From assembly GCA_964019415.1 (NCBI GenBank), contig OZ025876.1, forward strand, positions 4,583,293 to 4,647,292: a stretch of DNA of 64,000 nt, given 5' to 3'. Source of the DNA: Ianthella basta. Taxonomy: Eukaryota > Porifera > Demospongiae > Verongiida > Ianthellidae. Below the pieces are notes generated by a model, which did not search any database, was not told the DNA's origin, and saw only the letters and a program-made list of their open reading frames with translations. The position numbers were made by a program, and so were the translations under genes. Of this stretch, positions 18,160 to 28,327 are shown one piece after another. Numbering within the stretch: position 1 is the stretch's first letter; every line of letters begins with the position of its first letter.

Positions 18160-20657
18160 CATTTAGCGACGAAGAACTGGTTCTGTCCGCCAATAGCGAT
18201 CAGAGTCGATAGCTGCAGGTTCGATAATGGCAACCGACGATGGCTTACCCGAGCCGTTTGACCCAGAGCGAAAGTGCCAATTTGCCAAGGAGTATGAGGA
18301 AGAAGAGTTCGATGCCGCTGCGCCCTTCCTCCTCTGTGTGCAGTGCAAGAGTGAGTTGAAAGATCCTCACCTCCTTGGCTGTCTGCACTGTGTGTGCAAG
18401 GAGTGTCTGGAAACGGTGGAGGAACAAAACGGCCGCCTCAAATGCCCTCGGTGTGGAGACACCTCCACCTGCTCGCCTCAAGCTCAACACACGTACCACT
18501 CTAGGACCTGCCATCCATACACTGCAGCTACAGAAGTGCAGTGTGTTCCTGTTCGCTGTGTGGCTCTGGCACAGCACATTGAAGGTCGCCAGTTACTTCA
18601 AAAGGTAGTCAGTGGTGAAACGGTTCTGTGCAGCAGCAGCGTCTGTGACAATCCCACATCTCTTGCAATTGTTCTCTGCTTAAACTGTAAGGAGTTCCTT
18701 TGCCAATCATGCAATTCTGCACACCAGCTGATGTGTGAGAAAATCTCAGAGGAGCACGCAGTGCAGTCTGTGTCTGAGCTCCGCTCCCTTCCCCCATCTG
18801 TGCCGCTGACGTCACTTATTCCACAACTAAGTGTCACCCCTACCACCTGCCCCTACCACGAGGGTGAGCCCCTCAAATACTGCTGCGAAGACTGCGACAC
18901 TCTGCTGTGTCAAGCCTGCACAGTGTCCAAGGATCTAGGACACCAACCAAAGTATCTGAACAAAGCGGCATTGGCCCAGCACACCCAGTGTCTGGTGGCA
19001 GCAAAAAAGGCAGTTGTGCATGGTCGGGAGGTGTACCGGAAGGCAGCAGCAATACTGGAGAGCCAGAGTATAGCAGTGGACAAGGCAACAGAGAAAGCAC
19101 ACTGTCAAACTAAGCAGATATTTCAACATTTACACGATCTGCTCAGCAAAAAAGAAGCAGACATGCATATTCAAATTGCCACTGCATCTGACCAGAAGAG
19201 GCATTCCCTCACTGCAAGGACTCAGAGCTGCAATGAAGTGGATGAGTCCCTTGCTGTAGCCCAGAGCACCCTCTCTTTCCTTCTCACCAGTGGCAGCAGT
19301 CATGAGGTGGTGGCTAGCAAGAAGCTGGCTCACATGAAGCAGTCTGTAGTCACCTCACAGTGTCGAGGAGGAGCTGGTGCAACCCTGGTGTCCTCAGTGG
19401 TGAAGTTCATACCCCAACAAGAAGAGACTCTTCTGGCAGCTATAAAAGAGTTTGGCCTGATCCAAGATGGTGCCTCCCCTCTCCACTGCACGGTTGACCC
19501 CAAACCCGAAGCTGTTCGTCAGTACCCTCCAGTGGCATTCACCCTGACTACAGTGGACAGAAGCAACATTCCTTGCAGTAGTGGAGGTGAACGTGTTGAG
19601 GCCTTCCTCTGCCCCAGACCTCCTGTCCAAGGGCCAGCCATCAAAGCGAAGGTGGAAGACAAGGAGAATGGACAGTACGAGGTCGTGTTCCATGCAGTGT
19701 ATAGTGGGGAGTGTGAGCTCTCTTTTCTAGTGAATGGGAAGCACATCAGTGGCAGCCCCTTTTCTGTGCTACCACTTGCTGCAGTCCTTCATAATGGCCG
19801 CTGGATAACAACAAGAGATGTGCAGTGTTTGAGCGAAACCAAAGGGTCACTGCAGTTTCCGCGAAGACTGGGCGTTCTGTATGGCATTGCAGTGTCTCCA
19901 GTGAATGGTAGCATTTTCACATCTGATTGTGACAATTCTGTAATTCACGTATTTGATGCTGAGAGGAGGCATGTGAGGACATTTGGTCAGCATGGGAAGG
20001 GGAGCACACAACTCAACTACCCAACTGGTGTCGATGTGAGTGCACAGGGTCACTTGTATGTAGCCAATCTAAACAACAACTGTGTTAGCGTTTTTGGAGA
20101 TGATGGCACTGTCATTAGGACAATTGGACAGGGGAAATTACAAAATCCTTGCGATGTATTGGTACACAATGGTTGTGTCTATGTGGCAGACACATCCAAT
20201 CACCGCATTCCTGTCTTCTCACAAGAGGGAGAACTACTTTACTCTTTTGGATCATGGGGAAAGGGGAAGGGAGAGCTGAAGAATCCTTCTGGTTTGGCCG
20301 TATCCCTCGATGGTCATTACCTGTATGTCAGTGACCAAAACAACCGTCGAGTTCAGATCTTCACACTTGAAGGCCAGCATGTCAGGGAGTTTGGCAACGG
20401 CCATTTGAAGTATCCCCGTAGTCTCACTGTCACATCCAATGGCAGCGTCTTGGTGGCAGACTATGCAAACAATTGTGTTGCAGTCTTTGACAAGAATGGG
20501 GGGCTCATTCACTCTCTTACGGTACACGAACCAACCAACCTAGCCGTGGACAGTAAGGGGGACCTTTTGATCGTTTCTTACAGGAAGTGTGTGTTGTACT
20601 TTTAACAGCTGCTGCTTTATTACTCTATGTATATGCACCCATACCCAATGAAATTGT
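18160..20657 (+). repeat. Inverted segmental duplication, arm 1 (TRIM copy 1)
   Basis: This block matches the reverse complement of about 38871-41372. The match starts roughly 65 bp before the start codon (with small indels in the leader) and stops 52 bp after the stop codon, at AATGAAATTG. Both the leader and the start of the 3' flank are copied and no poly-A tail marks the end. That favours DNA duplication over retroposition. The right breakpoint adjoins the HIRAN-like fragment. Confidence 0.85.
18227..20605 (+). CDS. TRIM-NHL protein with RING, B-boxes, filamin domain and NHL propeller (copy 1)
   Basis: A single-exon 792-residue protein of TRIM2/3/TRIM71-type architecture. The RING has C37, C40, C52, H54, C57, C60, C73 and C76, a complete C3HC4 zinc-binding set, so E3 ubiquitin ligase activity is expected. 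Two B-boxes follow (about 128-181 and 205-246), then a coiled coil (about 250-400), a filamin/Ig-like domain (about 427-517) with the GSPFSV ending, and about six NHL repeats from 530 to the C-terminus forming a beta-propeller for protein or RNA binding. Vertebrate relatives ubiquitinate cytoskeletal or regulatory targets or repress mRNAs; the target here is unknown. It is about 94% identical to the inverted copy at 38921. Lack of introns contrasts with ARF and LSM8. Start ATGGCAACC is conserved in both copies. Confidence 0.93.
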   Translation: MATDDGLPEPFDPERKCQFAKEYEEEEFDAAAPFLLCVQCKSELKDPHLLGCLHCVCKECLETVEEQNGRLKCPRCGDTSTCSPQAQHTYHSRTCHPYTAATEVQCVPVRCVALAQHIEGRQLLQKVVSGETVLCSSSVCDNPTSLAIVLCLNCKEFLCQSCNSAHQLMCEKISEEHAVQSVSELRSLPPSVPLTSLIPQLSVTPTTCPYHEGEPLKYCCEDCDTLLCQACTVSKDLGHQPKYLNKAALAQHTQCLVAAKKAVVHGREVYRKAAAILESQSIAVDKATEKAHCQTKQIFQHLHDLLSKKEADMHIQIATASDQKRHSLTARTQSCNEVDESLAVAQSTLSFLLTSGSSHEVVASKKLAHMKQSVVTSQCRGGAGATLVSSVVKFIPQQEETLLAAIKEFGLIQDGASPLHCTVDPKPEAVRQYPPVAFTLTTVDRSNIPCSSGGERVEAFLCPRPPVQGPAIKAKVEDKENGQYEVVFHAVYSGECELSFLVNGKHISGSPFSVLPLAAVLHNGRWITTRDVQCLSETKGSLQFPRRLGVLYGIAVSPVNGSIFTSDCDNSVIHVFDAERRHVRTFGQHGKGSTQLNYPTGVDVSAQGHLYVANLNNNCVSVFGDDGTVIRTIGQGKLQNPCDVLVHNGCVYVADTSNHRIPVFSQEGELLYSFGSWGKGKGELKNPSGLAVSLDGHYLYVSDQNNRRVQIFTLEGQHVREFGNGHLKYPRSLTVTSNGSVLVADYANNCVAVFDKNGGLIHSLTVHEPTNLAVDSKGDLLIVSYRKCVLYF

Positions 20658-20721
20658 TGAGCCTTCTTGCGAAATTGGAGCGTTCGCTACCGCCATTTTT
20701 TAGGAGGGCTCTGTATAGAAA

Positions 20722-20913
20722 ATGGCCGCCACTGGCGCTTCCTTTGTCACAGTATTGTGCGTCATTCGCGGATATCATGTCAACAAGGAGGTGTGGAGCT
20801 CCAGTATTGGAGAAGCGTTCGTGTTCATCGAGCATGGAGACGAAATTAACGGCGAGATAACCTTGCCTTTGCCGAAATTGGACGTTTTCCTGAACTTTAG
20901 AGACGGCGAATAA
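20722..20913 (+). pseudogene. HIRAN-like domain fragment
   Basis: A 63-residue frame starts MAATGASFVTVLCVIRGYH, then VNKEVWSSSIGE. The RGYH-x-W-x-IGE pattern resembles the HIRAN-like domain found in many invertebrate hypothetical and mobile-element-linked proteins. The usual continuation is missing: after IEHGDE the frame runs only to a stop. It sits 65 bp past the breakpoint of the TRIM duplication and is probably a truncated or mobile fragment. The family call is recognition by eye only. Confidence 0.35.
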
Positions 20914-22252
20914 ATCGAATTTTAGAGCGGGTCGAGGCAAGATGGCTGGAAGTTTGCGGACTTCAGATTTTCCTTTTTTTTTTAGAATATTTGCGGTAAA
21001 CCATTTCTATTGTATGCACAGTGATTACTCTCTAAACCTGTTCCCATAGCTACCAAGTGAATGTCATGAACAGACAAGTTGTCTTAAACTTTAATAATGT
21101 AACAAACAATTAACTCCACTGTACACTGTGATATCCCGTGGATTGTAAATCACTTAGTTGCAATAAATATACAAATAGTATAAACTGAATACTTTATTTT
21201 TCTTTTTGTATAGCTTTTCAATATATAATATCATATATTTTCATGTCGAATCTCGAATGAAATCACTATAGCCAGCAAAAAATTAACTCATCTGCTTAGA
21301 CATTTCAACAAACTCCGTTTGCCTTAATTCACCAATAAAGTAATAACAAAGACACAATCTAATGGTACGAGATTCTTGAGCAAGACACAACTGATAATGA
21401 TAAATCAATCAAATGCAGGACGTTTCGACCCGAAGATCTTTGTCAACTGCGCACAGGAATCCTGTACACAGTTGAATCTCGTATCATGGTATTATCAACG
21501 CAACTATGAGCCTCTACAATATCAAAGACAGAATCATTACTGTATATAATTACAAACAGCAGACAGATGGTGATATTGGTCAAGAGAGATATAAGTGAAG
21601 CGTGAAATAAGGTAAGGAATGGCGGGAAATATAAGGGGAGTTGATTGAATCAGGCAGCTAATATTAATGCTTTTTGATAGTGTTTATTGCTTATTAGTGC
21701 ATGTTTTTGTTCAATATTCAGCATGATCCTTTCTAGCACTCAGGAATTTACAGCAATGTAGCTCATTACGATGAGGTAGACACAGTGACTGCATGTTTGC
21801 AGTGTCAGACTCTACAATGCCAACGGGTACCAATTGAATGTGAACCTCTAGAGATATTGTTCACAACATTTATGTGTTGGTAATCATAATTCTGTTCTTT
21901 GATCTAGCAATGTGTTACAAAGTTGTATGTATACATTATAACAGTTTCTGCATAAGAGATCCAAGATCATGGTCAGCATTTTCATTCCATGCGTAACAGT
22001 GCTGAGTGTGGCTTCTCTGTCATGTGACTGTCACTTGTCTTTGTACGTGTTGATTCAATGTCATACAATTTATTAGTGTATTACTATGAATGTATTTTCT
22101 GTAGCGCAGGCCCAAACTGACACCGCTTTGTCTTTCTTTGTTATGTTATCTTGTAGCCTATATAAGTGCCTGTACACAGTTTGTGATTGCCTTAGTGCTC
22201 AGTGCAGTTGCCCAGTGTACCCACGACCATTGCGTGCACACTCCCTCACAGT
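20914..22252. other. AT-rich intergenic DNA, no gene seen
   Basis: Contains an AATAAA at about 21161, possibly serving TRIM copy 1. A stretch at 21360-21490 has GACGTTTCGACCCGAAGATC, related to the arm of the foldback element at 4912. The remainder is AT-rich without recognisable coding sequence. Confidence 0.5.
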
Positions 22253-22325
22253 GATTACACTGGTGTAGTTGGCAGGATAGCCATGATTACACTGGTGTAG
22301 TCGACAAGATAGCCATGATTACACA
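22253..22325. repeat. 32-bp tandem repeat, about 2.3 copies
   Basis: Units start GATTACACTGGTGTAGT at 22253 and 22285, with a partial third at 22317. The copies differ at a few bases in the centre. Confidence 0.85.
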
Positions 22326-22390
22326 TGCATGATCACATGCAGCACAGAATGATAATGCTATGTAACATAGGGATTCTACATAATATATAC

Positions 22391-22581
22391 CTAAGAAATA
22401 CATTGCTTATTGGACAAGGATTAAGGGACAGGCGTGAAGTGGGCTGTCGTTTGATGGTTCTCTTGCTCAATGTTTCTGAAGTTGCATCGGTCGAGTAGAG
22501 CTTCGCATACTTATGCTTCCGCTGTAGCTGGACTGTGCGCCTGTCAGGATCATGAGTGAGGGTGCACCGGACCACTTGGCT
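22391..22581 (-). other. Possible orphan coding exon
   Basis: On the minus strand a good acceptor (TCCTTGTAG) precedes 191 bases that stay open in one frame and end at a CTTAG/GTATAT donor. The translation includes VVRCTLTHDPDRRTVQLQRK and KHKYAKLYSTDATSETLSK, which looks protein-like but matches no family I recognise. A second frame is also open for most of its length. No neighbouring exon joins it cleanly, since the best upstream candidate brings a stop. Treat as a candidate only. Confidence 0.3.
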
Positions 22582-23038
22582 CTACAAGGACTCCACGGGT
22601 CGGGTTAGAAGTGTGCTGCAGCTTTGCTACCATTCAGCTAACTTCTCTTACTCAGCCTTGCTCGCTCTAGCCACGTTACCTTTGCGTCGGTCTATTTCTT
22701 GTATAACATTTATATTGTGCACTTGCAGTTAAACAGTCTGACATTACATGGCACACCTTAATGCTAATCCAGCTGTCTCAGTCATTACTTATCTAATACC
22801 AACACGTCCCTTTATGCATACATACTCCCGCTCGCCCCCACAATGTTTTACATTCGTCTAGTAATATATACTATGTACATAATTATACATTGGTACTTGG
22901 TTGGGTATCACCGTGGCAAGAACTCATTGAATTTTAAGTACTATACAGTCATTACAGTCACAGTTGTATCAGATATCTTAAATTAGCAGCTATATTATAT
23001 GCATCTGTGAGTTTATGCCATTCTGAAGTTAAGTAACG

Positions 23039-26000
23039 CTAAGCTAAATTGTACATTTCATCATCCTCACTGCTGTACTCCTCCTCACTAGCTGCAGTAC
23101 TGCTTGACTCCTCTTCCTTGCTTGGTGGTCTGAGATGTGTAATACTTCTGTAATACTCTATCAGTTGCAGCCGAGCAGAATCATCTTCTTCCACATTCTC
23201 CATTGAAGGGCGCTCCATTTCTGTCTCCTCTCTGGCAGCAGCTCTCCTCTTCTTACACTTCTGGTAGGCCATAGTGCCCAGCAAGCCAAACAAGTACACA
23301 AGAGGTAGATACATCAGAGCCTGTTGGATGACAAAGACAGCAACCAAACTGTCACCAGGTGTGGCATACGCTAGCTTCAGGTCTAGCAGTAGAATTAGAG
23401 CAAGGTCTCCAAGAATGTCCACTATGTTGAACAGCTTCCTATGGTATGGCTGACAGGCTGTCAACAGCAGCATGTACGCCAAACACAGGGCAATTTGGAT
23501 GATGAAAGAGTCCTCAACTCTGGTTGGAAGGAGGGTTGCCATCAGCTGTGCAATACGGTAGAGTAGGAAAAGGCCAGCAAAGCAGCGGAACCTATCCTTG
23601 AAACAACCTTGGAAAACATTGATGAAATGTCGAATCCATTTCCCAGTGAATATGTCAAGACACAAGTAGTCAAAGACTTTACACTTTCCCATGCAATTCA
23701 AGGATCTGCTTGTGGAGTACCTCATCCTACCATAGAGCTGGGGCAGTACAGGGACAGCCAGTAACACAAAGGTGGGAACAATGACAAGGGAGACTAAAAC
23801 AATCACAGAGGGGATCATAAAGGCAATATGATTCACAGAGGCATACTCTATGGTTCCCTGCCACCACACCACATCCTTCACATCACCAGAAGGTGAAAAG
23901 ATGGACACCTTCACCAAAATGTATGCTGACACCACTAGAAATCGTGTGTAGCCAAGTACAAAGAATGTGGACAGTGCCCGGTCATAGGATGGGTTACCTG
24001 ACATCTTAGACTTTAGGCTTCTCAAACGAGTAAGGCACTTTCTTATTGGTCGGCACACAAGAAGTCTCCAGTACTTGTCACTGCACTTTTCAAGGGCTAC
24101 AAGAGTGAAGACCATCAGAAGTGGGAACAGTCCAATGGTGCACTGGAGCATAAGAACTTGCATGGTGGTGAGATGGGCATGTGGTGTGAGGCAGTAGGGA
24201 GGGAGGAACACACCAAAGTAGTTGAGATTCCAAAACCCATACAGAAACGTGGGAATCTTTGCCACACTCAGATAGGCTGGTGATGATGCAGTGTTTGCTC
24301 GCATGAAGGAAAGCGACAAGATCTGAGCAAAGAGCAGAAAGGAATTCATGTGTCCTGAGAGAAGATCCACGTTGAACAGCAGAACTACCACAAGCATGAT
24401 TGTCAGAGGTACCCACTCACTGATGATCCAAATTAAAATTCCAACAACACTCAAGGTCTCACTGCAGTCCACACAATTTGGGGAAAGGGCACCAAAGTTG
24501 ACAGTGGCACTGTGACCTGCTGCACAGTCACCACAAAGGACACCACTTCGCCTTCCCGCACTGCAAACCATATTGTCCAGTTCCTCTGCAGAGTTGTTGG
24601 GAGGGAGCTGTGTTAGCTCAGGTCTACAGAAACCAGGTGGACAGAGTGAATAGTAGAGTCTCTGTCCATCACAGCTGCCTACATCCTGAGAAGGCAGATA
24701 ACCAATCCAGTAATTGCCAGCTAGGTTGGCTTGATGTGGTGTTGAGTTACAGTTGGTGATTGCAGGAATGCTCTTATCTAAGCACAAGCACTTGAGCTGT
24801 TCCAAGTCAAGGGAGTAGCCAGCAGGACAGCACTGCAGCTCCACATTGCCTGCAAATACCAGTTTCTCATTTTCAACAGATTGAAGGAACAACTGTGGAG
24901 AATCAGCAGCAGTGGCATTCCTGGTAGAAGCAGTGGACTGATCACTCAAATCCGAAATGTAAGTGTTTGGAATACCTCGTAGAATCACCTTGAAGTCTGA
25001 AGTGTAACGAGAGAATGGATCAACCGATAGGTTGAGTACTCCATGTGGGTTCAATAACTGAACAGAGAAGACTGATTGAATGTTGTTGTCATAGTCATCT
25101 AGAACCCCATCAACAGGCAGCTGTGTCTCTTTACCTGGAATGACAGTGAAGGTGGCTAAGCCATTGACATTGCCCTCAGCCCTGCACTGAATACTGCTGG
25201 GTCCAGAGGCAACTTCTTCAGACAGGTCACATGAAGTGTTGTACACTGAGCAGCCCTGTGGAATGTAGTGGAACACATTACTCCACTTCAGTACCTCAGA
25301 AGTGTTTACCAAGTGTACTCCTCCCACTACATCATGATCAGTTAGAGATGGCATGCATGTCAGTGCATCAGAGATGTATACAGAGTTGCCTTCCTGTCCT
25401 GCTGAATTGTTAATGAAAGAGATCCCCACATTTTCCCATAGCTGAGGTGAGAATGTTGGATGTTCTTGGAAGTGATACTGCAAGAAGCAGTTTTGTACTG
25501 ATGTGCGTGGCCCATAGCTTACATCGACATAGATTGCACCGCCATGCTGGAGAGCATAGTTCTGGATGAAGCTCAACTGTACTCCATCAGAAAGTACAAT
25601 GGTGCTATCACTGTACAGTGCCATGGCACCACCATGGGTAGCTACACATGAGTAGAATGTCATGTTTGCACCTGAGTCAAGAAAGAGTACTGAATCAACA
25701 GCAAATATTCCTTGAACATCTCCAATACATGCAAAGTCTTGCTCTCCACTTACTGCTACTCTTGATGATTGAAGATATACCAAACCTTTCCCAGTACTCT
25801 CGAGCTCAACTCGATACTGCACATCAAAAGTAACCTTGTCTATCAATGAAAGTTGTGCATCTAAACTTGCTGACGTATTATCAAGTCTTTCTTTCACTTC
25901 TTTGAAGAAGCGTTTTGATGTAGCAATATTAAGTGTAAGATTACCTGTAGTGGAATCTTGTACAAGTTGAAGGGTCCTGCCAAGATCCATAGTGGAAACA

Positions 26001-28288
26001 TTGGCATAGAACCTGTTCATTGGACCAAGAACGACCACATTTCTATTGGATGTCCCTACTTGATCTGATAAGAAGGTTTCTACGGCGATGGCTGCTCCAT
26101 AGGTGGCAACATTGGCAATGAAATTACAAAACGAAAGCTCCAGAAAGCCTGCAGTGTTTCTCCTGTTAATGACAGATATGCCTCCTCCTACAAGACCCTT
26201 TGCAGTATTGTTGTATAGGGTGCAATGAGTAAGGACAACTGTGTTTGACTTTGTGATCTGCCAGTATTTCGAGCTGGTTAAAAATTCAATGCAAACTCCT
26301 GCACCTCCTCGAGCTCCTTGTTGTTTTTCAGTAGAGGAGATTGGATTTTGCATGAGCACATTGCCATACATCAGGGTTCCATTGATGTCCACTGTGTTTC
26401 TATTTCCCCACTTTGCAAACCTGATGTGTACTGCACCACCATGAGAAGCTGAGTTGTTGTGAATGTAACAGCCTAGTCCACCAACAGCATTTTGATTCAC
26501 TTCATCTGAGAACGAAACACTAATTCCTCCTCCATGTCCGCCTACCATGCCTGGTGCAGCAGTTTCAGCACTCCTTGCAGTGTTGTCCTCACATAGCATC
26601 TTAAAATTTATCATTTTGTTTTTAGTTGCATTTTCAACAAAACCAACGTAAAGTCCCCCTCCAGAAGAAAAGGCAGTGTTGTTGATAAGAATCAATAGAC
26701 GACTAATTATATAATTAAAAGCAGCTCTGGTTTGAAAGACAACCAACATACCTCCCCCACATCCTTTGAACTTCATGTTGCCCTTGTCAGGTGTCTTGCT
26801 ATTATGTAGGATAGAGTTGTTAGTAACAGCCACAGTTTGCAGATACAGTCGGTGCCCAATGGAGCTGTCTTTGTAAATGATGCACATTCCACTTCCTGAC
26901 TCTGCAGAATTCCTATCAATTATCAATGAAATGAAGCCCATTGTACTGGAAATGGACCGATTACAACACAGAACTAGCACGCCACCTCCACAGACCGCAA
27001 AACTGTGCAGTGTGTCAGCATAGTGCGTATTTTCTTCATATCTTGTAGTTTCTTTATATCTCTTAACTGCAGACACATGCACTTTATTGAACTGAATAAG
27101 GCTACTGTTATCTCCAATACTGACTCTGTTTCTGAATGAAGCGTCAAAGTGGCCAATGAACAGACCTCCCCCACCAAATGAAGCTGTGTTATTAACCAAA
27201 GAGAAAGTCTTCCAAAAGGTAACATTGTTGCTGTTTGACAGACCACAAAACACTACCGAAACACCACCTCCAACACCAAGGCAGGTATTCAAGCATGATC
27301 CATTTGCGTTTGTTAAGGGTACTTTGGCTCCCATGACCACATCATTTCTGCCGAACTGATAGCCAAAGTTCAGTGCAAGATGTTTTGGATCAAAAAGTAC
27401 AACATTTTCTGAAGAGTGATCAAAGTGCCCAATGAACATGCCTCCTCCAGAAATGTCAGCTTGGTTGTAGTCCACCATAATTTGCCCACAGAAGGATATT
27501 TCATTTCTGCGGGCATTGCCATGAAATATAATGGATAAGCCACCTCCAAAGCCTTCAAATGGATCTGACATAGTTGGTAAAACAGAAGCATAGCAACGAG
27601 CAACAGTTGAACCAATGCCATCATCATAGCTAGCACTATTTATGAAGTATTTGGCCCCTTCACAAGTGGGATCTAAGGTTGGGCGCTTTTCAGGACAGCC
27701 AGTAAACTCAAAATGAACCCCAGTGCCCTTGCACAGGATCACAAAGAAAGACAGGCTGTTGTTTCCCATTGTGTTGTAGAAAACAATTCCTCTTCCTGAG
27801 CTGTACAGAACAAACACATCTACCATAGTGATATCTCTGCAGGCATGGAAGTACAGAGAGGACTGTCTTACTGGGATTCCTGGTACTGGTCCCCCAGGAC
27901 CACAGTTCCTAAAACGCAAATTGAAAAATGCAATAGCTGTAGTTTGGTGGAACAGGAGGTTATTGTTTGCAGTGCACACAATAGTTACATTGTGTAAACA
28001 CTTTGAGTGTATTTGGATGTTCTCCAATTGCCAAAATGGCGTGTTTCCCTGGAATGGGTGCAGAGGATAGGTTCCACAGTCAATGAAATAGTAAGTGTTG
28101 TTCTTGACATGACTGAAAGCGTAATTCAGTGAAGCACAGGCCGTGCCTTCAGAGGTAGTCCAGTTTCCAAAGTTGTTATACAGGCACTGTGGAGCATCTG
28201 TCCCATTCTCAGCTACTCTGATCACTGTCTGGCTCCACACAGTGGGCAAGGGACAAGAGAGAAGTGCTAGTAGCAACAGAATGGTCAT
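23039..28288 (-). CDS. Giant beta-helix (Pmp-like) multi-span surface protein, copy A
   Basis: A single-exon frame of 1749 residues from the Met that begins MTILLLLALLSCPLPTVWS, a clear signal peptide. The frame extends 13 codons further up to 28327, but a conserved acceptor (CACTTGCAG, exon from 28321) suggests that part is leader. The ectodomain to about residue 1140 holds about 16 glycine-rich strands (GGGLSIIF, GGGMFIGHF, HGGAIYV) with FxxN motifs and many N-glycosylation sites, typical of right-handed beta-helix/Pmp repeats. A cysteine-rich module (about 1150-1275) precedes 8-10 membrane spans (about 1278-1672). The tail is acidic and contains YRSI, a possible YxxPhi sorting motif. Copy A has a single SIIF/GHF/VVF module and lacks two residues in a late span (VDILGDL). 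It looks intact; function unknown, probably adhesion or reception. Confidence 0.85.
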   Translation of the reverse strand: MTILLLLALLSCPLPTVWSQTVIRVAENGTDAPQCLYNNFGNWTTSEGTACASLNYAFSHVKNNTYYFIDCGTYPLHPFQGNTPFWQLENIQIHSKCLHNVTIVCTANNNLLFHQTTAIAFFNLRFRNCGPGGPVPGIPVRQSSLYFHACRDITMVDVFVLYSSGRGIVFYNTMGNNSLSFFVILCKGTGVHFEFTGCPEKRPTLDPTCEGAKYFINSASYDDGIGSTVARCYASVLPTMSDPFEGFGGGLSIIFHGNARRNEISFCGQIMVDYNQADISGGGMFIGHFDHSSENVVLFDPKHLALNFGYQFGRNDVVMGAKVPLTNANGSCLNTCLGVGGGVSVVFCGLSNSNNVTFWKTFSLVNNTASFGGGGLFIGHFDASFRNRVSIGDNSSLIQFNKVHVSAVKRYKETTRYEENTHYADTLHSFAVCGGGVLVLCCNRSISSTMGFISLIIDRNSAESGSGMCIIYKDSSIGHRLYLQTVAVTNNSILHNSKTPDKGNMKFKGCGGGMLVVFQTRAAFNYIISRLLILINNTAFSSGGGLYVGFVENATKNKMINFKMLCEDNTARSAETAAPGMVGGHGGGISVSFSDEVNQNAVGGLGCYIHNNSASHGGAVHIRFAKWGNRNTVDINGTLMYGNVLMQNPISSTEKQQGARGGAGVCIEFLTSSKYWQITKSNTVVLTHCTLYNNTAKGLVGGGISVINRRNTAGFLELSFCNFIANVATYGAAIAVETFLSDQVGTSNRNVVVLGPMNRFYANVSTMDLGRTLQLVQDSTTGNLTLNIATSKRFFKEVKERLDNTSASLDAQLSLIDKVTFDVQYRVELESTGKGLVYLQSSRVAVSGEQDFACIGDVQGIFAVDSVLFLDSGANMTFYSCVATHGGAMALYSDSTIVLSDGVQLSFIQNYALQHGGAIYVDVSYGPRTSVQNCFLQYHFQEHPTFSPQLWENVGISFINNSAGQEGNSVYISDALTCMPSLTDHDVVGGVHLVNTSEVLKWSNVFHYIPQGCSVYNTSCDLSEEVASGPSSIQCRAEGNVNGLATFTVIPGKETQLPVDGVLDDYDNNIQSVFSVQLLNPHGVLNLSVDPFSRYTSDFKVILRGIPNTYISDLSDQSTASTRNATAADSPQLFLQSVENEKLVFAGNVELQCCPAGYSLDLEQLKCLCLDKSIPAITNCNSTPHQANLAGNYWIGYLPSQDVGSCDGQRLYYSLCPPGFCRPELTQLPPNNSAEELDNMVCSAGRRSGVLCGDCAAGHSATVNFGALSPNCVDCSETLSVVGILIWIISEWVPLTIMLVVVLLFNVDLLSGHMNSFLLFAQILSLSFMRANTASSPAYLSVAKIPTFLYGFWNLNYFGVFLPPYCLTPHAHLTTMQVLMLQCTIGLFPLLMVFTLVALEKCSDKYWRLLVCRPIRKCLTRLRSLKSKMSGNPSYDRALSTFFVLGYTRFLVVSAYILVKVSIFSPSGDVKDVVWWQGTIEYASVNHIAFMIPSVIVLVSLVIVPTFVLLAVPVLPQLYGRMRYSTSRSLNCMGKCKVFDYLCLDIFTGKWIRHFINVFQGCFKDRFRCFAGLFLLYRIAQLMATLLPTRVEDSFIIQIALCLAYMLLLTACQPYHRKLFNIVDILGDLALILLLDLKLAYATPGDSLVAVFVIQQALMYLPLVYLFGLLGTMAYQKCKKRRAAAREETEMERPSMENVEEDDSARLQLIEYYRSITHLRPPSKEEESSSTAASEEEYSSEDDEMYNLA

Positions 28289-28327
28289 TTTGTGTACTGT
28301 ATACTTCTGTACTATCAAGCCCTGCAA
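28289..28327 (-). promoter_or_regulatory. Conserved 3' splice site before the signal-peptide Met of copy A
   Basis: CCTTCACTTGCAG/GG ends at 28322 on the minus strand. The same site (CCTTCACATGCAG/GG) stands before copies C (53423), D (62909) and the 5' relic (42130). The sequence between acceptor and Met differs in length and content (33 bases in A, 21 in C and D). This suggests an untranslated first exon further upstream and a start at the signal-peptide Met, not the earlier in-frame ATG. Confidence 0.6.

Noticed and set aside
18245-20527. Several antisense frames over TRIM copy 1 (mirrored over copy 2)
   Set aside because: Shadows of the strongly biased TRIM coding strand. They appear in both copies only because the DNA is duplicated.
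24090-24416. A 108-codon alternative frame recurring in copies A, B, C and D (also 34959, 48096, 58698)
   Set aside because: It overlaps the conserved membrane domain in another frame and is preserved by conservation of the main frame. No independent start or domain evidence.
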